Origin: Proteles cristata cristata
Taxonomy: Eukaryota; Chordata; Mammalia; Carnivora; Hyaenidae
Length of the DNA stretch: 64,000 bases
Assembly (NCBI GenBank): GCA_017311185.1
Contig: JAESUZ010004919.1
Span: forward strand, 62,001 to 126,000
Reading direction: 5' to 3'
Shown here in pieces: positions 13,128-25,529 of the stretch. Position numbers and translations under genes: made by a program. How positions within the stretch are numbered: position 1 is the stretch's first letter; each line of letters begins with the position of its first letter. The notes under the pieces are model-generated. The model searched no databases. It saw nothing but the letters and a program-made list of their open reading frames with translations, and was not told the origin of the DNA.

Positions 13128-14632
13128 TGAGATAATAATTTCTTTTATTGAAGTATAATTAACATACAGTATTATATTAGTTTCAGGTGCACAATATAAT
13201 GATTCAATAGTTCTATATACTTCTCAGTGCTCATCGTGATAGTATACTCTTACTCGCCTTTATCTACCTCACTCATCCCCCACCCATCTCCTCTCTGGAA
13301 ACCACCGGTTTGTTCCCTGTATTTAAGAGTCTGTTTGTCTCTTTTTTCTGTGTTTGTTCATTTGTTTTGATCCTAACATTTTATGTATCAATGAGATCAT
13401 ATGGTATTTGTCTTTCTCTGTCTGACATATTTCACTCAGCATTATACCCTCAATGTCCATTCATGTTGCTGCAAATGAGAAGATTTCTTTCTTTTTAAAT
13501 AATATTCCATTGTGTGTATATGTATCACATCTTATTTATCCATTGATCTATGGGTTGGGTTGCCTCCATATCTTGGCTATTATAAATAATGCTGCAATAA
13601 ATGGAGGGTGCATATATCTTTTTAAACTAGTATTTTCATGTTCTTTGGGTAAATACTTAGTAGCAGAATTATTGAATCATATGTGACTTCTATTTTAATT
13701 TTTTGAAGAATATTCATACTGTTTTCCATAGTAGCTGAACCAATTTGCATTTCTACCAATAATGCACGAGAGTTCCTTTCTATCCAAGATCACCAACACT
13801 TATTGTGTGTTGTCTTTTTTATTCTAGCCATTCTGACATCATGGCTTTGATTTGCATTTCCCTGATGATCATTGATGTTGAGGATCTTTTCATGTGTCTG
13901 TTAACCATTTGCATGTTTTCAGAAAAATGTCTATTCAGGTCCTCTGCTCATTTTTTATTAGATTATTTGATTTTGGGGGCTGAGTTGTATACGTTCTTCA
14001 TATATTTTGGATATTAACCTCTTCTTGAATATATCATTTGCAAATAAGCATATTTAGTAGGTTACCTTTTAGTTTTGTTCATGGTTTTGTTCACTGTGTA
14101 GAAGTTTTTATTTTGGTATAGCTCCAACAGTTTATTTTTGTTGTTTCCCTTGTCTGAGGAGACATATTTTTTTTATATGGTCCAGTTTCACTCTTTTGCA
14201 TGTAGCTGTCTAGTTTTATCAGAACAATTTGTTGAATAAACTGTTTTTTCTCCATTGTATATTCTTGCCTCATTTGTTTTAGATTAATTGATGATTTAAG
14301 CATGAGTTCCTTTCTGGACTGTATTTCATTCCACTGATGTATGAGTCTATTCTGTGCCAGAGGTTTTTTTTTTTTTTAATTTTAATTCATTTTTGAGAGA
14401 GAGAGAGAGATACTACAGAGCCAGATGCAGGGCTTGAACCCACAGACTGGACTGCAAGATCATGACCTGAGCTGAAGTCAGACACTTCACTGACTGAGCC
14501 ACCTAGACACCCCTCTGTGCCAGGATATTGATTACCACAGCTTTGTAGTGTACCTTGAAATCTGGGATTGTGATACCTCCAACTTTGCTCTTTTTCAAGA
14601 TTGTTTTGGCTATTTGGGTTCTTTTGTGTTAT
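13128..14632 (-). mobile_element. Carnivore L1, 3' part, minus strand, split by a SINE
   Basis: From left to right this is the reversed 3'UTR (TATTAGTTTCAGGTGCACAA), then the reversed C-terminal half of ORF2, running to the block GGCTATTTGGGTTCTTTTGTG near 14625. It is interrupted at 14361-14523 by a CAN SINE and its duplicated target. Many stops and indels; 5'-truncated. Confidence 0.9.
14351..14523 (-). mobile_element. CAN SINE inserted in L1, 10-bp target-site duplication
   Basis: Body at 14361-14513 on the minus strand, with a T-run for the A tail and the head ending CACCTAGACACCCC. Perfect TCTGTGCCAG copies lie at 14351-14360 and 14514-14523. Removing the SINE and one copy rejoins the L1 reading, so the SINE is the younger element. 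Confidence 0.93.
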
Positions 14633-17600
14633 ACAATCATTTATTCAATTAGTTTATTAATGTGTCTCATTAAGTTTTAACACCTTCCCTCCACTAACAC
14701 ATATATATTTATGTTTGGGTATACGACACAGCTCTATCATTAAGTTTTTGTTTCTGTTTTTTTTTTCATCTTAAAGGTTGTAGCAATTGGTCCAATAGGA
14801 TCAATGTCCGAAGTTTTCAAGATGAATCTATGTAGAGAATAATGTGTAGACAATGAGAAAGAGATGCTGTCATTCTCTAATAATGAGTTTGTTAACTGTA
14901 AAGATATATATCCACAATTGCCTGAAATCCTCAAATGCATGAGAATGAAGCCAACACAGACGAAAATAGGGAGTAGGGAAATTATTTCTGATGACATTGA
15001 GCTTCTGGATTGGAAGCAGTGCCTGAGTCAGCCACCTCTTTAAACTTGTACTTCTACATCTTATACCATAAGGATCTCAACAAGATCCCACTGACAACTT
15101 TTTATATGTGGTTTTGTCTAAATTAGGTAGGTAGAAGGCAGTTCAGAGATTCTGAGTTGTAAGAATGACACTACATTTTACATGGAAGCAAAATGGCAGA
15201 GTAACCTTTTGTATCTGTTATATCGAGGAGCCTAGACTTTTAAGTCATGTATCAAGTAAATATTAGATTGTTGGAGTTTCTTTACCATTTGTCTTTAAGT
15301 AAGCATTTACTAAAAGATAGAAAAATCTTGATTCAGCCTGGCCCATGCCAACACAAAGGAAAAACTAACAGCTTTACTAGTGTTATACTGACAGCCTCAG
15401 TGGAGTTCACTGAAATAGAGTCTCCTAATGATGAATTTTGCAGCATTTCAACCTAAAAATAAATGGAGAAAAAATAAATTAAATAAGAGAAAATATGCAA
15501 TAAAATTGAAAGCTGGGAGAAAACTGATCACACTATAAATATTATCTCATTCTCCTTCTAACCTGACCAAAAACAACTCTTAAGCTCATTAAAATGACTA
15601 TCCACATGAGAAAGATTTCCCTCCCTAGGCTATTGTTTTTCATTGTTCTGAGGTAGGGGCCATAAAGGAAGACATTACACATGGCTTCCAATATTTTACT
15701 GTCAACTTTTGGGCTTGAGCTATGTCGTCATGTATGTGAGCTTGTGCCTTAGCTCTTTCTCATCTGTATTCTGATTGCAGTCCTGTCTCCAATCTATGGC
15801 TGCCCAAAGCAGCAAATGTGGTAGAAGGCCATGTTGACTGTGTATGTCCTCTATTATTGATACCCAGGGCAATTAGTCCGATCTTTCCACAGACTCTACA
15901 CTCATTCAAGTCACATCTCTTTCCTCAGAGCACTTTCAAGAACATAGCTTTTCAAAGCCAGTGAGCTCTTTGATTGAAGGTTGCTTGATGTTTGTCTTTG
16001 ATTCATGCAGTGATGATGTACTGTTGTGGGAGGATCTTCAGCTACACTGAATAGATGGACATGTTGAATGAACATGACTGTTCTTTTTGGTTTGCCCATG
16101 AATTCCTCACCTATTCTCCCAAGTGGTGGCAGAATTATGATTCCACCAATATTGAGAATTACGTTTTCCTAACATAATGCAGTGATTACAGTCTAAGGAT
16201 TTCAATAGAAGAAATGGTTAGAAGGTGTGTTGTTCTACATTTGTGATAAAAAATTCCAGATAATAAATATACATCAATAAAAATAATCATCCATATTTCC
16301 TGCACACTCTGAGTAAGAATTGAGTTTGTGCTCATTGTCAATAGAGAGCAGTAACAACTCTTGAAAGAGTCGGTGGAAGACAGAATTCATAGGTAGCACA
16401 ATGAATGGTGTGGCACACAAGTAATTATCTAATTAGCGTTTAATACTATTTGTTAGGGAACAGAGATAAGACCTATATACTTTCAATACAAACAAGTGCC
16501 AAACACCCATGGCATTGTTAATATTAATTGTATTATTTCCTTTTCATTATGGTGGGATATATGGAGTTAGCCAAGAGCCTGTGGTAATTTTTATTTTCCA
16601 ATAGAAATCCAGAAGAGATGATATTTCAACACTATGAGGAATCTTTACCTTCACTTATTGGACAATAATTGAATACATAAGAATGTCATCCCCACCAATC
16701 ATTCTAAATTTTTACTGATTAATCTCTGTACTCAACATAGGCCCATGGATGTACATCTTGGAAAAAAAGTATTTGCCTGACCCTTTACATTTTAGAGTTG
16801 GGCCTGACATAGAGAGAAAGAGGAAGAGAACACAAGAGGGAGGTGGGGAGGGAGAAAGACAGAGAGAAAGACAGGGGCAAGGAGGGAGAGAGAAGTGTGA
16901 AACACAATTAACTAGTTTATTTCATAATTTACAATTAATGACATTCTTGTGCTAGGGTAAAGAGACTGATGTGCTAAAGCTGTCATAAATTCTAAATAAC
17001 CTTTAAGACAGACTCTCTGAAAGTCCTAGATACACTGAGAATTATTTCTTTTGAGGCTTGGTTGTATTGCTAATTGTGGGTCACTGAAAACTCTAGTGTA
17101 TTATCAAAATTTATTCCTAAATAGTTATAAAAGTCTTGTTAGCGACAGTGCCTCCCTTCCTTGAATCCAAAATAATTTAACAAACATAGTGGTGGTTAGT
17201 AAATCACAAGGGGCTACCCATCTGACCCACACAATTTATGGCACTTATCTCTGTGAGGTAGTGGTTTTTTGGAGTTACTGCCTTGGTCATAGGAAGGAGA
17301 CATTGTGACTCTGGCTTAAATGTAAAATTCTTGCTTATGAGAGAATTGCAATCTAGATGGATATGTTTCCAATTGGCTGAATTGAAAATGGTATATGATA
17401 TGAATATATGATATTATTGATTTGATATGTCCTTTGACTCTGTGCTCATTCTTAACATGGCAAACAGATTCTTTTCACAAGAGTGGTAATATTTTGGTTG
17501 TGTTCCAAAACTGGGCAGGAGATCATGAGTGTTCAATCTACCACTCATCTTTCTTTAAACTCCTACTGAGCTAAATGGGAGTTTTGTACTTTAGCAAGCA

Positions 17601-18589
17601 GTGAATTAGGTTTCCAGTGATGTGAAGAGAGGAGGGCAGACAGTTCCAGATGGCTAGTGCCACAGAAGCTAAGGGTCAATGTTTGCAGAGGAAGGAGTGG
17701 GTGCAATATACAATCTCAATTATTAAAAGTCAGTAGACAGGAAAACAACCAAAATGGTAACAGATGAATGAAATGACTCTGTTGGCATGAGGAAGTACTA
17801 TAAACTTTCTCAAAGCTCCCAAGGGCAAATGTATTATTAGTAGATTTGTATCTATTAGGAGCATGCCATGGGATTCAGCTGCTATGGGTTTCTCTCTCTC
17901 TCTTTTTTTTTTTTTTCATCTTCTATTTTTAAAATAGTTGAAGTAGCAGAGCTTCATAGTTAACACACCTTTCAATATGTGAAAATAATGATTTTATAAG
18001 AACACTGGTTTTCAATTCACCTGAATGTAAGTACTTACCTTTTCCCCCCTAATTATATAATATTGCATTAATATAGTTAGAATAGAACCAATACACTTTT
18101 TTCTTTCCAGAGGACCTGAAATTATCATACATTGCTTGCAGCCTTTTTCCGCCTTTGAATAGTTGTAGTGCAATAGATATTAGCTTTGTTTCCTGCATTC
18201 TGTTGTTAATGCCTCATGCAGGATTCATGCCTGATTATCTCAATTTAGTGTTTTTAATTTAACACAAACATTAAAAAGAAGGACCAATTCACCAAACCTA
18301 ATGAATGGTCATAATGCAACACAATAAAATGTTACTTTTTACACCATTTTTAATACAAAATTCATCTCAAACATATTTTAAGTTAAATTACATCATTATA
18401 GAGTTAAACATCTTGTATCATTTATTAATAAATAAGAGCTCAGAGAGAAATAAACTTATCTACAAACCAGTCAAAAGAATGGTTTATGGAAAAGCATTTC
18501 AGTTGGGTGGTGAGCAACTCCAGAGGAAGAAGAAAGAAAAAAATCCTTGAGAAAACTGGGAGCCATGGCTGGGAGCTTTACGAGACAGG
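14633..18589. other. Long stretch with no recognised gene or repeat
   Basis: Nearly 4 kb in which I can name only short low-complexity tracts: a purine-rich run at about 16810-16895 and a T-run near 17905. Several open frames of 60-85 codons occur on both strands without domains, consistent with chance in AT-rich DNA. Older repeats or regulatory DNA may be present and would need profile or conservation searches. Confidence 0.45.
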
Positions 18590-18715
18590 TTTTAGTGTGT
18601 GTTTCTTTGCTTCATGCACTCTGAATTGCTTTGTGAACTTGGGTAAGTTACTTAATTGTCTGTAACCTAGGTTTGCCTAGCCGTTAAATTAGGACAGAGC
18701 ACAGGTTTAGAAAGG
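18590..18715 (+). mobile_element. MIR fragment, plus strand
   Basis: Contains the core MIR wording GTGAACTTGGGTAAGTTACT followed by the diverged form of CTCAGTTTCC..CTGTAAAAT (here GGTTTGCCTAGCCGTTAAAT). This is a tRNA-derived SINE fixed early in mammals; only the central part survives. Confidence 0.75.
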
Positions 18716-19158
18716 ACGGCTGCTTTTATTAAAAGGAAGTGAATTGCTGTGTTTTGGGAAGACTGCTTTTCACCTTCTCATGGGTATGAAGGCTCCAGTA
18801 GGAATAATTATATCCAAAACTTTAAAAACTATGATGAATGTCCAAAAAAGATCAGCATAATCTTTCACCTGAAAAACTAACAATATATAAAACCTACACT
18901 CCATATCTCATTGATATATGCCTGGACATGAAGTGCAACTTTAAAAAAAAAAAAAAACGAATTTCATTGATCACTAATACTAGAATAATTTCCTTCTCAT
19001 CATATCAGTATAAGAAATCTTAATGAATTTCAGAATTCATATGATGTTGTTCTATTGCTCATTAAATTATTTGAATTAAATTGGCACTTGAGCACTGGCC
19101 AAAGCACTTCACGATAAAAAGGTGAATGACAATGTTGGGAAGATTTAAATTTCTATTT

Positions 19159-19388
19159 TTAAAATATAGTTTGGGGAGCCTGGGTGGCTCAGTGTTAAAT
19201 GTCTGACTCTTGGTTTCAGCTCAGGTCATGATCTTAGGTCTTGGGATTGAGCCCTGCACTGGGCTTTACACTAACGTGGACCCTGCTTGGGATTCTCTCT
19301 CTCTCTCTCTCTCTCTCTCTGCCCCTCCCCTGCTCACGCTCATTCTCTCTCTCTCAAAATGAATAAATGAACACTTAAAATATAGTTT
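19159..19388 (+). mobile_element. CAN SINE with 14-bp target-site duplication
   Basis: Body 19173-19374 starts GGGGAGCCTGGGTGGCTCAG and ends CTCTCAAAATGAATAAATGA; the CT-rich middle has become a (CT)n run at about 19296-19320. TTAAAATATAGTTT is present at 19159-19172 and again at 19375-19388. The CATGATCTTAGG block marks it as the older SINE form, unlike the CGCGGTTCG-bearing copies downstream. Confidence 0.95.
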
Positions 19389-20396
19389 ATGTGTTAGAAT
19401 AATTGAAAGATAAGAGACACTGCTTATACTTTTCAAGCTGTCATAATAGGGGAAATCACCATGGCCAATGCAAAAATTAATCAAAGCAGAAGACTTCTTT
19501 CCTAGCCAGCCTACATCACCATCGTCTTCTGTGAACTCACCAGATTCTAATCACAATTAAATTCTACTTTCTCACCTGTGAAATTAAAGGGACAGTCTGA
19601 ATATGAGGCATAGATTCAAATACCCACAGGGATCCAACAGGTAATTTAAGTTAATTAAATGTATCAGGTAACCATTTCAGAAAACTGAAAAGTGAATATC
19701 TCTTCTAAAAATAATCTTCTGCAATTATTTCCATGCAGGAATTTGGGCCAGTACAGTAACTTGTTCATTTTTTTTCACGTGTCCAGTAACTTTTTTAAAT
19801 TTCAAATATGAGTCTGAATTTTTTAAAAGAGGCAATATAAAACATTTATACATTGCAAACTTGGACTAAAAGCTGTCAGTTTTTAAATACTATACGGGAT
19901 CAATTTTTAGATTTCTTCTAACAATCTGTGATTTTTTATTTTTGTAATGTTGGAATAATATATGTAAATAGAAATTTTCATGCCAAATGAGGACATGTGG
20001 ATTGTAGCCCTTCATACATACAGATAAATTATTAGGCAAGCTTTGTGCAAAAAATAATTATGATATTTTTCTTCTTCTCCTTTTTTCTTCTCCTTTTAAC
20101 ACCTTTTTTTGGCCCAGGTGTCAAATGACTAACACAGAGTGTTAGTTTATGTTGTTTCCAGTAAGGACTACATTACCCCCACCTTACCCTCACAAAGCAG
20201 AGGGGAGGATGGTGACCTAGATGGATTAGAAAGTTTGAAATCAAAGGTCATCTCCCCTGGGAAAAGCCAACTTTGCCCAAAGGATGACCAAAATTCAGTG
20301 TATGCAAGCCTGGAGTATCAGGGATTATTTTCCTGCAAAATAACCTTCTCAAGGACTTTAATGGTATGTATATTCAATAAGAAGCAGATGTATTTA
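19389..20396. other. No recognised gene or repeat
   Basis: A 102-codon plus-strand open frame (20139-20447) ends inside the next SINE. It has no domain I recognise and no codon pattern that sets it apart. Confidence 0.4.
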
Positions 20397-20651
20397 AAAT
20401 ATGAATGCCATGGGGTATTTGGGTGGCTCAGTCATTTGGGCCTCTAACTTCAGCTCAGGTCATGATCTTGAGATTCCTGGGTTTGAGGCCCTCTGGGTTG
20501 GCAGCTCAGAGCCTGGAGCCTGCTTTGTATTCTATGTCTTCCTCTCTCTTTGCTCCTCCCCTACTCATGCTCTGTCTCTCTCTTTCTTTCTCTCTCTCAA
20601 AAATGAATAAACATGAAAATTATTTAAAAATAATAAAATTAAATATGAATG
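20397..20651 (+). mobile_element. CAN SINE with 11-bp target-site duplication
   Basis: Body 20408-20640 with GGGTGGCTCAGTCATTTGGG at the A-box side, CAGAGCCTGGAGCCTGCTTT in the middle and AAAAATGAATAAACATG at the tail. AAATATGAATG flanks it at 20397-20407 and 20641-20651. The 111-codon open frame across it is SINE translation and not a gene. Confidence 0.95.
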
Positions 20652-21269
20652 TCATATTCTTATTTAAAAAGAGGGATAATAAGCACATAAGACACTTGTG
20701 CTCACTTATCAGCACTTATTATCCTTACATTCCAATCTAACTGCTTAGCCAATTATAATCAAAATTTTTCTTATGATCACTGAAGTAACCTGAAAGTAGT
20801 GTGATGGCTTGTGTCATAAATCTAACGTGGACTGACATGTTCATCTTCGATGTAGCGATCTTTCTACCACAATGATCAAGCACTCAACACATGACAAGCT
20901 CTCATCTAAATCACCCTGAGGTATGTTATCAATGTGAGCTTGTCTCTCTTTGCCTTGGATATATAAACTCTCTTTAAAAATTGTAAGGTCACAGATTCAA
21001 AATGTTGAAGTAATCTAACCTCTGGATATGGGCTATCATTTGTGTGGGCAAAGACCTTCATTTATTCATTTATAAGTTTTATTTGCTTTCTTTCATCCAT
21101 AAACCCAATTCCATACTTATCCACATATAACCTATTTTGGTCTATTTCAGATATGGCCTTAGGTATTTAAATATCTTCTGAAGATGTAGTATTGAATCAC
21201 ATTTTAATTTCATAACTACTATTGTGTTATGAATCAAATTTGGCTTCTACTCAACTCAACACTAAATTT
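20652..21269. other. No recognised gene or repeat
   Basis: AT-rich interval; nothing seen. Confidence 0.4.
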
Positions 21270-21357
21270 TGCATATCTAGTTTTATGCATATCTAGTTTT
21301 ATGCATATTGTTTTATGCATATCTAGTTAGTTGTTCTATGCATATCTAGTTAGTTGA
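21270..21357. repeat. Small tandem array, unit about ATGCATATCTAGTT
   Basis: Four to five imperfect copies of a 15- to 18-bp unit built on GCATATCTAGTT with spacers TTAT, TTAT, AGTTGTTCT and AGTTG. Confidence 0.85.
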
Positions 21358-21893
21358 TTTTGACTGTTGCAATGGTACTCCATTATATATATATATCTAG
21401 TGCACTATTTTTATCCTTACTCCTATTAATAAGCAGGTATGTTGTCTTCAAATTCCTACTAACTCTTTCAATATTGTCATAAACACTTCAATAGAAGGTA
21501 AGTTTCTTTTTAAGTTTCTTCAGAATATAAACGCAATTTAATATAGCTGGAATGTATAGAATTCACAATAATGTCAATAGATATTTCCACACTTATGTCT
21601 AGGCAATTCCACTCACACTAGGAAAGGAAAAGGTTTCCCAAGTGTCCATCTCATTGCAGATATTTAGAATTACAAAGTTTTATTTCTTCTAATATTATGG
21701 AACTGAAATTCTACTTATGTTTCTTAAATTTGTATTGCTTTTAACTATAAGAAAATTAATTTAAAATATATAATACTTATCCTTTATATATTGGTGATTC
21801 ATATCTTTTGCATATTTTTCTAATATATTTCCTATCTTTTATAAATTTGTTTTCAGGATTAAATATATAGCAATGTATTTTTAGTCTTGTTTT
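21358..21893. other. No recognised gene or repeat
   Basis: AT-rich. It vaguely recalls reversed L1 3' sequence (an ATTGTCATAAACACTTCAAT block near 21475), but this is too weak to call. Confidence 0.35.
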
Positions 21894-22093
21894 AAGTTTA
21901 TTTTTGAGAGAGAGGGAGATAGAGTATGAGCAGGGAAGGGGCAGAGAGAGAGAAGGAGACACACAGAATCTGACGCAGGCTCCAAGCCCCGAGCTGTCAG
22001 CAAGGCTGACACAGGGTTTGAATCCACAAACTGTGAGATCATGACCTGAGCCCAAGTTCATGGCTTAATTGACTGAGCCACACAGGTGCCCCT
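21894..22093 (-). mobile_element. CAN SINE, minus strand
   Basis: The tail appears as AAGTTTATTTTTGAGAGAGA at the left and the head as CTGAGCCACACAGGTGCCCC at the right. The middle CAGGCTCCAAGCCCCGAGCT is well kept. The flanking duplication is unclear. Confidence 0.93.
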
Positions 22094-22234
22094 GTCTTAT
22101 TAGTTTTAGATATTGCAACTCACATCTCAGACTCCTCCCAATTATTGTGTTAGAATGTTTAACTTATAATCAATTTTTTCATGTTAAATAATTAATCTTT
22201 TCCTTTGTAGTTTCACAAATTTGCATATTATTTA

Positions 22235-22345
22235 TTTATTCATTAACTCTACAAATAACTTATTGAGTGCTATTATGAGTGGGCTCAATTTTAGGCATTA
22301 AATAAACAGTATAAATAGATGAATGAATGAAAGAGTGCATAAATA
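22235..22345. repeat. Possible ancient interspersed repeat
   Basis: The series TTATTGAGTGCTATTATGAG then CTCAATTTTAGGCATTAAAT resembles the widespread mammalian TTATTGAGCACCTACTATG-type repeat. The family is not assigned. Confidence 0.35.
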
Positions 22346-23014
22346 AGTAATCCTTTTTTTCAATGGAATTATTCATATTTGTGGTGATAATGATAATTAT
22401 CAAACACATAGTTCAATTTGTAATTTTCTTTTGTGTATTATACTGCATTTATATAAATAGAATTTTTTTAGATTGAAAACTTTAAAGTACCATGTAAAAT
22501 AGGGTCAAAATATTAAATACAACAGGAAAGACCTATGTGGTCAAAACTATAAAATAAATGAAAAAATATAAATTAAGAGATAAATTATTTTATGGATCAA
22601 AACACTAAATACTGCTAGTATATCAATTCATCTATACATTCAACACAATTCCCAACAATAATGTTTAGAAATTAACAATCTGATTCTCAAATATATTGAA
22701 AAGCAAATTACAAAATGGGAAGACACGTCTTTATTTAAGACTTACGATAAACCTGAAGTAATCACAGTGGTATCAGCAAAATGATAGAAGAGCTGAAGAG
22801 AATAAAGTCTGGAGATGGAACTACATATTTAGCCAATTGATTTTCAACAAAGATGCATAGACAACTTAGTGAAAAACAGCCTTTTCAATAAACAGTGATG
22901 GAACATTCAGACATCCACATAAAAATTAGTTTGACCTTATTTTTATTGATTTTGTTTGTCTTACTACTATACAAAAATCAATTCAAAATAAGTCAGATCT
23001 TAATATAAATCTAA

Positions 23015-23155
23015 AATTAAAGGAGGAGGAGAAGAAAGAAGAAATGGAGGAAGGGAGGGAAAGAAAAGGCAGAGAGAGAGAGAAGGAAATGAAGAAGAAG
23101 AAAGAGGAAAAGGATCAGAAGCAGGTGAGGGAGGAGAAAAAGAAAATGTGGGAGA
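23015..23155. repeat. Purine-rich (GGA/GAA)n tract
   Basis: A strand-asymmetric run of G and A inside the old L1. It gives a 102-codon open frame on the opposite strand that is pure low complexity. Confidence 0.85.
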
Positions 23156-23395
23156 AAATTCTATGTGACCTTGGTACAGGCAAATATGTCCAAGATGATA
23201 CCAAATACATACTCTATTAACGAAATGACAAAGTAAATTCATTTGGTCTTCAAACAACATTCTTAAGAAAGTTCTTAAAGACATGCCATATGGGAGTTTT
23301 ATTTGCAAAACATATATCTGGTAAAATACTTGTACTTCAGAGAAATAAAAAAAAACAAATAATACTGAGAAAACAACTAAATGTTATTCTTTTAA

Positions 23396-23851
23396 GTTTT
23401 TCTTAAATTTCTTTTGGTTTTAATTTTAATTCCAGTTAGTAAATATATAGTATTATAATAGTTTCAGGTGTACAATATTTAAAAATTCAACAGTTGATAC
23501 ATTGAACATTTCAACAGTTCAACAAATTCAACAATTATGTACATTACCCAGTGCTTATTACAGCAAATGCTCTCCTTAATCTCCATCTTCTATTTCACCC
23601 ATCTCCCAACCCACCTCCCCTCTGGTAACAATCAGTTTGTTCTATATAATTAAGAGTCTGTCTCCTGATTTGTCTCTTTTGCTCTCTCTTTTCCCTTTGC
23701 TCATCTGTTTTGTTTCTTAAATTCCACATATGAGTGAAATCATGTATTTGTCTTTCTCTGACTGATTTATTTCACTTAGTGTTACTCTTTAGCTCCATCC
23801 ATGTCATTGCAAATGACAAGATTTCATTCTTTTTATAGCTGGATAATATTC

Positions 23852-23916
<65 letters not shown>

Positions 23917-24078
23917 CATACATACATATACATATATGTATATTTAAATATATATACATATACATATATGTATATTTAAATATATATATACATACAGACA
24001 TATGTACCGCATCTTCTTTATCCCATTCATCAGTCATTGGACACTTGAGTTGCTTCGGTATCTTGGCTTATGTAAACT
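23396..24078 (-). mobile_element. Carnivore L1 3' end, minus strand, nested in older L1
   Basis: The reversed tail block CCAGTTAGTAAATATATAGT and TAGTTTCAGGTGTACAATAT mark the 3'UTR. The ORF2 end follows to about 24078 (TTGCTTCGGTATCTTGGCTT). It is 5'-truncated at about 680 bp and contains an expanded (TA)n microsatellite. Confidence 0.88.
23853..23990. repeat. (TA)n / (CATA)n microsatellite
   Basis: About 29 TA units at 23854-23911, then TACATACA and TATACATATATG variants. It grew from the TATAT segment normally found at this point in the L1 3'UTR. Confidence 0.95.
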
Positions 24079-24264
24079 GAATTTTTAAAAATTAACAAAA
24101 ATGTTTGATTAGACAAATCACCAAAAGAGCTATATTAGAGGCAAATATGCACATATAAATAAACAATGTCATTAGTCGTTGGGAATACACAAATTGAAAC
24201 CACAATGAGATACTATGACACATTTATTACATTTTGAAAACAAAATAAAAATAATAATATTATT

Positions 24265-24337
<73 letters not shown>
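24265..24337. repeat. Compound (AGC)n(AGT)n trinucleotide microsatellite
   Basis: About twelve AGC units run directly into about twelve AGT units with no other interruption, inside the old L1. Open frames here are homopolymer alanine, valine or leucine runs and not proteins. Confidence 0.97.
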
Positions 24338-24560
24338 AACCACATGCTGGTGAGGACACAGAGAAACTGCTCCCTCTTGAATTCTGGTAGACATGGCCAA
24401 ATGGTACAGCCACAGTTTGTCAATTTCTTATAAATGTGATCTTAAGTTTACCATGCTGCCCAGTAATCCCAATTCTAAGTATTGTCCAAGAGAAATGAAA
24501 ATTTTTATTAAGACAAAACTCTGTATTTTAATATCTATAGAGTTTTTATTAAGTACTATT

Positions 24561-24816
24561 AAAATTGGAAACAGTTTTATTTCAATCTATTGCAGAATTC
24601 TTATTACCCAAATTTGAGAAGAGTATGTTACCCTTTCACCTTTACTTGGAATTGGTGTGATTTTTCTGATTTTCTAGTCTAAATTTACAGACATGGGATA
24701 GACAAATGACTCAGCTGAGTGAGGAAAAAGTAAAAGAAAATGACTCAGAACTAAAGAATTCTCTTTAAGTAAATCTATTAGCTTGACTTCTTTTTCTCCT
24801 TAGGCTGACATTCATC
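24561..24816. other. No recognised feature
   Basis: Short AT-rich interval between L1 and a microsatellite. Confidence 0.4.
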
Positions 24817-24841
24817 TGCCCCTGATCTCTCTCTCTTTCTG

Positions 24842-24914
<73 letters not shown>
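24817..24914. repeat. (TC)n(AC)n compound microsatellite
   Basis: TCTCTG and TCTC units pass into about fifteen AC units. Confidence 0.95.
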
Positions 24915-24915
<1 letters not shown>

Positions 24916-25350
24916 CAGCTATGCTGCAAGTAAATATATACCCTGACCTTCTCTCTCTTTTTATTTTGTCACTGCTTTTGAATCCTATCTGGGTTGGACT
25001 TTTGTGCCTGAGTATTTGAGGATATATTTTTATATCTAAAAAAAATGTATTGTCAATTGGCTACTAGGTTGTGGTATGGCTGTGAACCTAGAAAAATGTT
25101 TTGAATAGAAAGACTAGGTAGAAGTTTCACCTCTGAATTTATCCATATAACCTCATTATGTAGGGATATAAATACAATTAAGTAAGAAGATGAATTCAAG
25201 GACACTTTATTAACTATCAAACTATAAGTGACATTATTAATGGGGACTTTCCCAACATTACATACATAATGAATACATCTTAATTTGTCTCTCAACTTTA
25301 ATTTACCTTTCAACCTTACCTTTCTAATATCACAAGAAAATAGTTTTGCT
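24915..25350. other. No recognised gene or repeat
   Basis: Contains an 86-codon minus-strand open frame (25053-25313) without a recognisable domain. Nothing else seen. Confidence 0.4.
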
Positions 25351-25354
25351 GGGA

Positions 25355-25520
25355 TTCTTGATTCTGGCTCAGGTCGCCATCAGATGGTTTGTGAGATAGA
25401 GCCCTTTTTGACAGTGCAGATCCTGCTTGGGATTCTCTTTCTCCCTCTCTCTCTCAGCCCCTCCCCTGTTCACACTCTCTCTTTCTCTCAAAATAAATAA
25501 TCTTTAAAAATAGAAATAGC
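25355..25520 (+). mobile_element. CAN SINE lacking its head; its tail was the L1 target
   Basis: The copy starts inside the SINE (GGCTCAGGTCGCCATCAGAT) and keeps the CAGATCCTGCTTGGGATTCT middle and an AAAATAAATAATCTTT tail. The full-length L1 sits directly in this tail, which supplied its 15-bp duplicated target. The tRNA-like promoter boxes are missing. Confidence 0.88.
25506..25520. repeat. Left target-site duplication of the full-length L1
   Basis: AAAAATAGAAATAGC, identical to 32423-32437. It lies in the A-rich tail of a SINE. Confidence 0.95.
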
Positions 25521-25529
25521 GATGAGGGG

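Larger units (their letters stand above)
22480..24560 (+). mobile_element. Old L1 ORF2 C-terminal region, plus strand, split by a younger L1
   Basis: Two blocks read as one diverged L1 on the plus strand: 22480-23350 and 24090-24560. Seen in order are the GCAATTCC-like region before the YxDD-distal part, GATTTTCAACAAAGATGC at about 22840, a linker, then ACACAAATTGAAACCACAATGAG at about 24188 and CATGCTGGTGAGGACACAGAG at about 24342. The break between them is filled by a minus-strand L1 (23396-24078). Reading frames are destroyed. Confidence 0.8.

Noticed and set aside
20139..20740. Overlapping 102- and 111-codon plus-strand frames
   Set aside because: They run into or lie within a CAN SINE and have no domains; the second is SINE translation.
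24172..24433. Poly-threonine, poly-leucine, poly-alanine and poly-valine frames
   Set aside because: They are translations of the AGC/AGT microsatellite.
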